Below are positions 5,144 through 5,995 of a stretch of 5,995 bases of DNA, piece after piece. The stretch is from Bacteroidales bacterium (GTDB taxonomy: Bacteria; Bacteroidota; Bacteroidia; Bacteroidales; UBA7960). The stretch covers positions 1-5,995 of the forward strand of contig SLOR01000038.1 of NCBI GenBank assembly GCA_007132395.1. The letters are read 5' to 3'. The position numbers and the translations under genes are program-made. Position 1 is the stretch's first letter. Every line of letters begins with the position of its first letter. The notes under the pieces were generated by a model. That model was not told the origin of the DNA, ran no database searches, and was given only the letters and a program-made list of their open reading frames with translations.

Positions 5144-5995
5144 TGTTACAAAAAGTCTATCTTGAAATCACGGATGCCTGCAATCTGGAATGTGAAATAT
5201 GTTATCGTCACCAATGGGTTGAAGAACCCATGGATATGCAGAAAAAACTCTGGAAGGATGCTGTAAAACAGATTAAGGAAAACAAGGAAATAAAAATTGT
5301 GGTGCTGGGAGGTATGGGCGAACCCCTGGTTTCTCCACTGTTTGCACAAACCCTGGAGGAATTGGAGGGGAAGGAGATATGGGTAACTACCAATGCAACA
5401 CTTTTTAAAGAAAAACTTACACCCGAAATGGTGAACCGGGTGCATTTGTTCGTGGTATCGGTGGATGGTATGGAAGACCAGATGCTGAAAGGCAGAGGGG
5501 TGGTTTTTCAGGAACTGTTAGCGAATATTGACCATCTTAATGCGCTCAAAAGTGCTTCGGGCAATGCAACACCCCATCTGGATATCCAGTTTGTTGCTTC
5601 ACGAAAAAATATTGATGATATTTTTCCGCTCATGGATGTGCTGGAAAAACGGAATGTCCGGCATCTGGTAATTTCCCACCTTATGCCCCAGAAAATGGAT
5701 CAGGCTGAAGACATTCTTTACGCCAGGTATGAAAATATGGAAGCCAAAGCCCTGTTTCATAAAATTCGTAATTATTCTTTCAGAAGGGGATTGCGGGTGA
5801 TATTTCCGGAGGTGGAGCTGAAAACAGAGCGCAAGTGTGGTTTTGTAAACAGCGATGCAACCTATATTACTTCAAGGGGAGAAGTGGTGCCCTGCTACAG
5901 GCTGTCGCATCAGGGTAGTGAAGTGGTATTTGGCCGGGCCAAAACTGTAAGGCAGTACAGCTTTGGCAACCTTAATGAAAATAGCCTGGAGGAAA
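5143..5995 (+). CDS. Radical SAM/SPASM protein, putative tungsten-oxidoreductase maturase, cut by the right window edge
   Basis: The first 284 residues are present; the C terminus lies beyond the window. The radical SAM cluster motif CxxxCxxC is C13, C17 and C20. GGMGEP (56-61) is the SAM-binding GGE-type motif, and VSVDG (105-109) is a typical later strand. A SPASM-type auxiliary cluster region begins at C232 and includes GEVVPC (246-251), fitting the CX9-15GX4C pattern. Such enzymes generate a 5'-deoxyadenosyl radical and usually modify peptides or proteins. A radical SAM/SPASM family next to AOR genes is named tungsten cofactor oxidoreductase radical SAM maturase, and P. furiosus AOR has an adjacent 'cofactor-modifying' gene (cmo). 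The CYRHQW stretch (20-25) and the position after AOR support that assignment, though the exact reaction is not established. The ATG at 5143 is the only ATG in this frame back to a stop at 4882; it directly follows the hexamer repeat and has no Shine-Dalgarno sequence. Confidence 0.85.
   Translation, partial: MLQKVYLEITDACNLECEICYRHQWVEEPMDMQKKLWKDAVKQIKENKEIKIVVLGGMGEPLVSPLFAQTLEELEGKEIWVTTNATLFKEKLTPEMVNRVHLFVVSVDGMEDQMLKGRGVVFQELLANIDHLNALKSASGNATPHLDIQFVASRKNIDDIFPLMDVLEKRNVRHLVISHLMPQKMDQAEDILYARYENMEAKALFHKIRNYSFRRGLRVIFPEVELKTERKCGFVNSDATYITSRGEVVPCYRLSHQGSEVVFGRAKTVRQYSFGNLNENSLEE

Overview
The window reads as one locus for a tungsten-dependent aldehyde oxidoreductase in a bacterium, most likely a member of the Bacteroidota. 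Three things suggest that group. The start codons lack Shine-Dalgarno sequences and sit behind A/T-rich leaders. One promoter fits the Bacteroidota consensus (TTTG, about 20 nt, then TAnnTTTG). The spacer near the right end carries TCCCGA/TCGGGA hairpins and degenerate CCTCAA repeats, which I associate with such genomes. The phylum is an inference and no taxonomic marker gene is present.

Layout. From the left edge, on the minus strand, lies the N-terminal 280 residues of an AcoR-type regulator (GAF then PAS; the expected AAA+ sigma-54 activator and helix-turn-helix parts would be outside the window). A 70-bp gap with a possible terminator separates it from a two-gene minus-strand transport operon. 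The permease (wtpB/modB type) comes first and overlaps the ATPase (wtpC/modC type) by 14 bp. No substrate-binding protein gene is present. A 291-bp A/T-rich divergent control region (2743-3033) follows. On the plus strand come a complete aldehyde:ferredoxin oxidoreductase (AOR, 599 residues from the preferred start), a strong intrinsic terminator, about 240 bp of repeats, and the first 284 residues of a radical SAM/SPASM protein that runs off the right edge.

How the parts fit. The transporter would import tungstate (or molybdate), AOR would use it in its tungstopterin centre, and the radical SAM/SPASM protein matches the enzyme type often found beside AOR and proposed as its maturase. The control region ties the locus together. 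A near-consensus sigma-54 promoter (GG-N10-GC) lies 53 bp upstream of the AOR start. About 140 bp further upstream is a pair of inverted repeats placed like an enhancer site for a sigma-54 activator, and the neighbouring AcoR-like gene is the obvious candidate. A Bacteroidota-type promoter for the transporter points the other way, and its -7 element overlaps the second inverted repeat. Activator binding could therefore switch AOR on and also affect the transporter.
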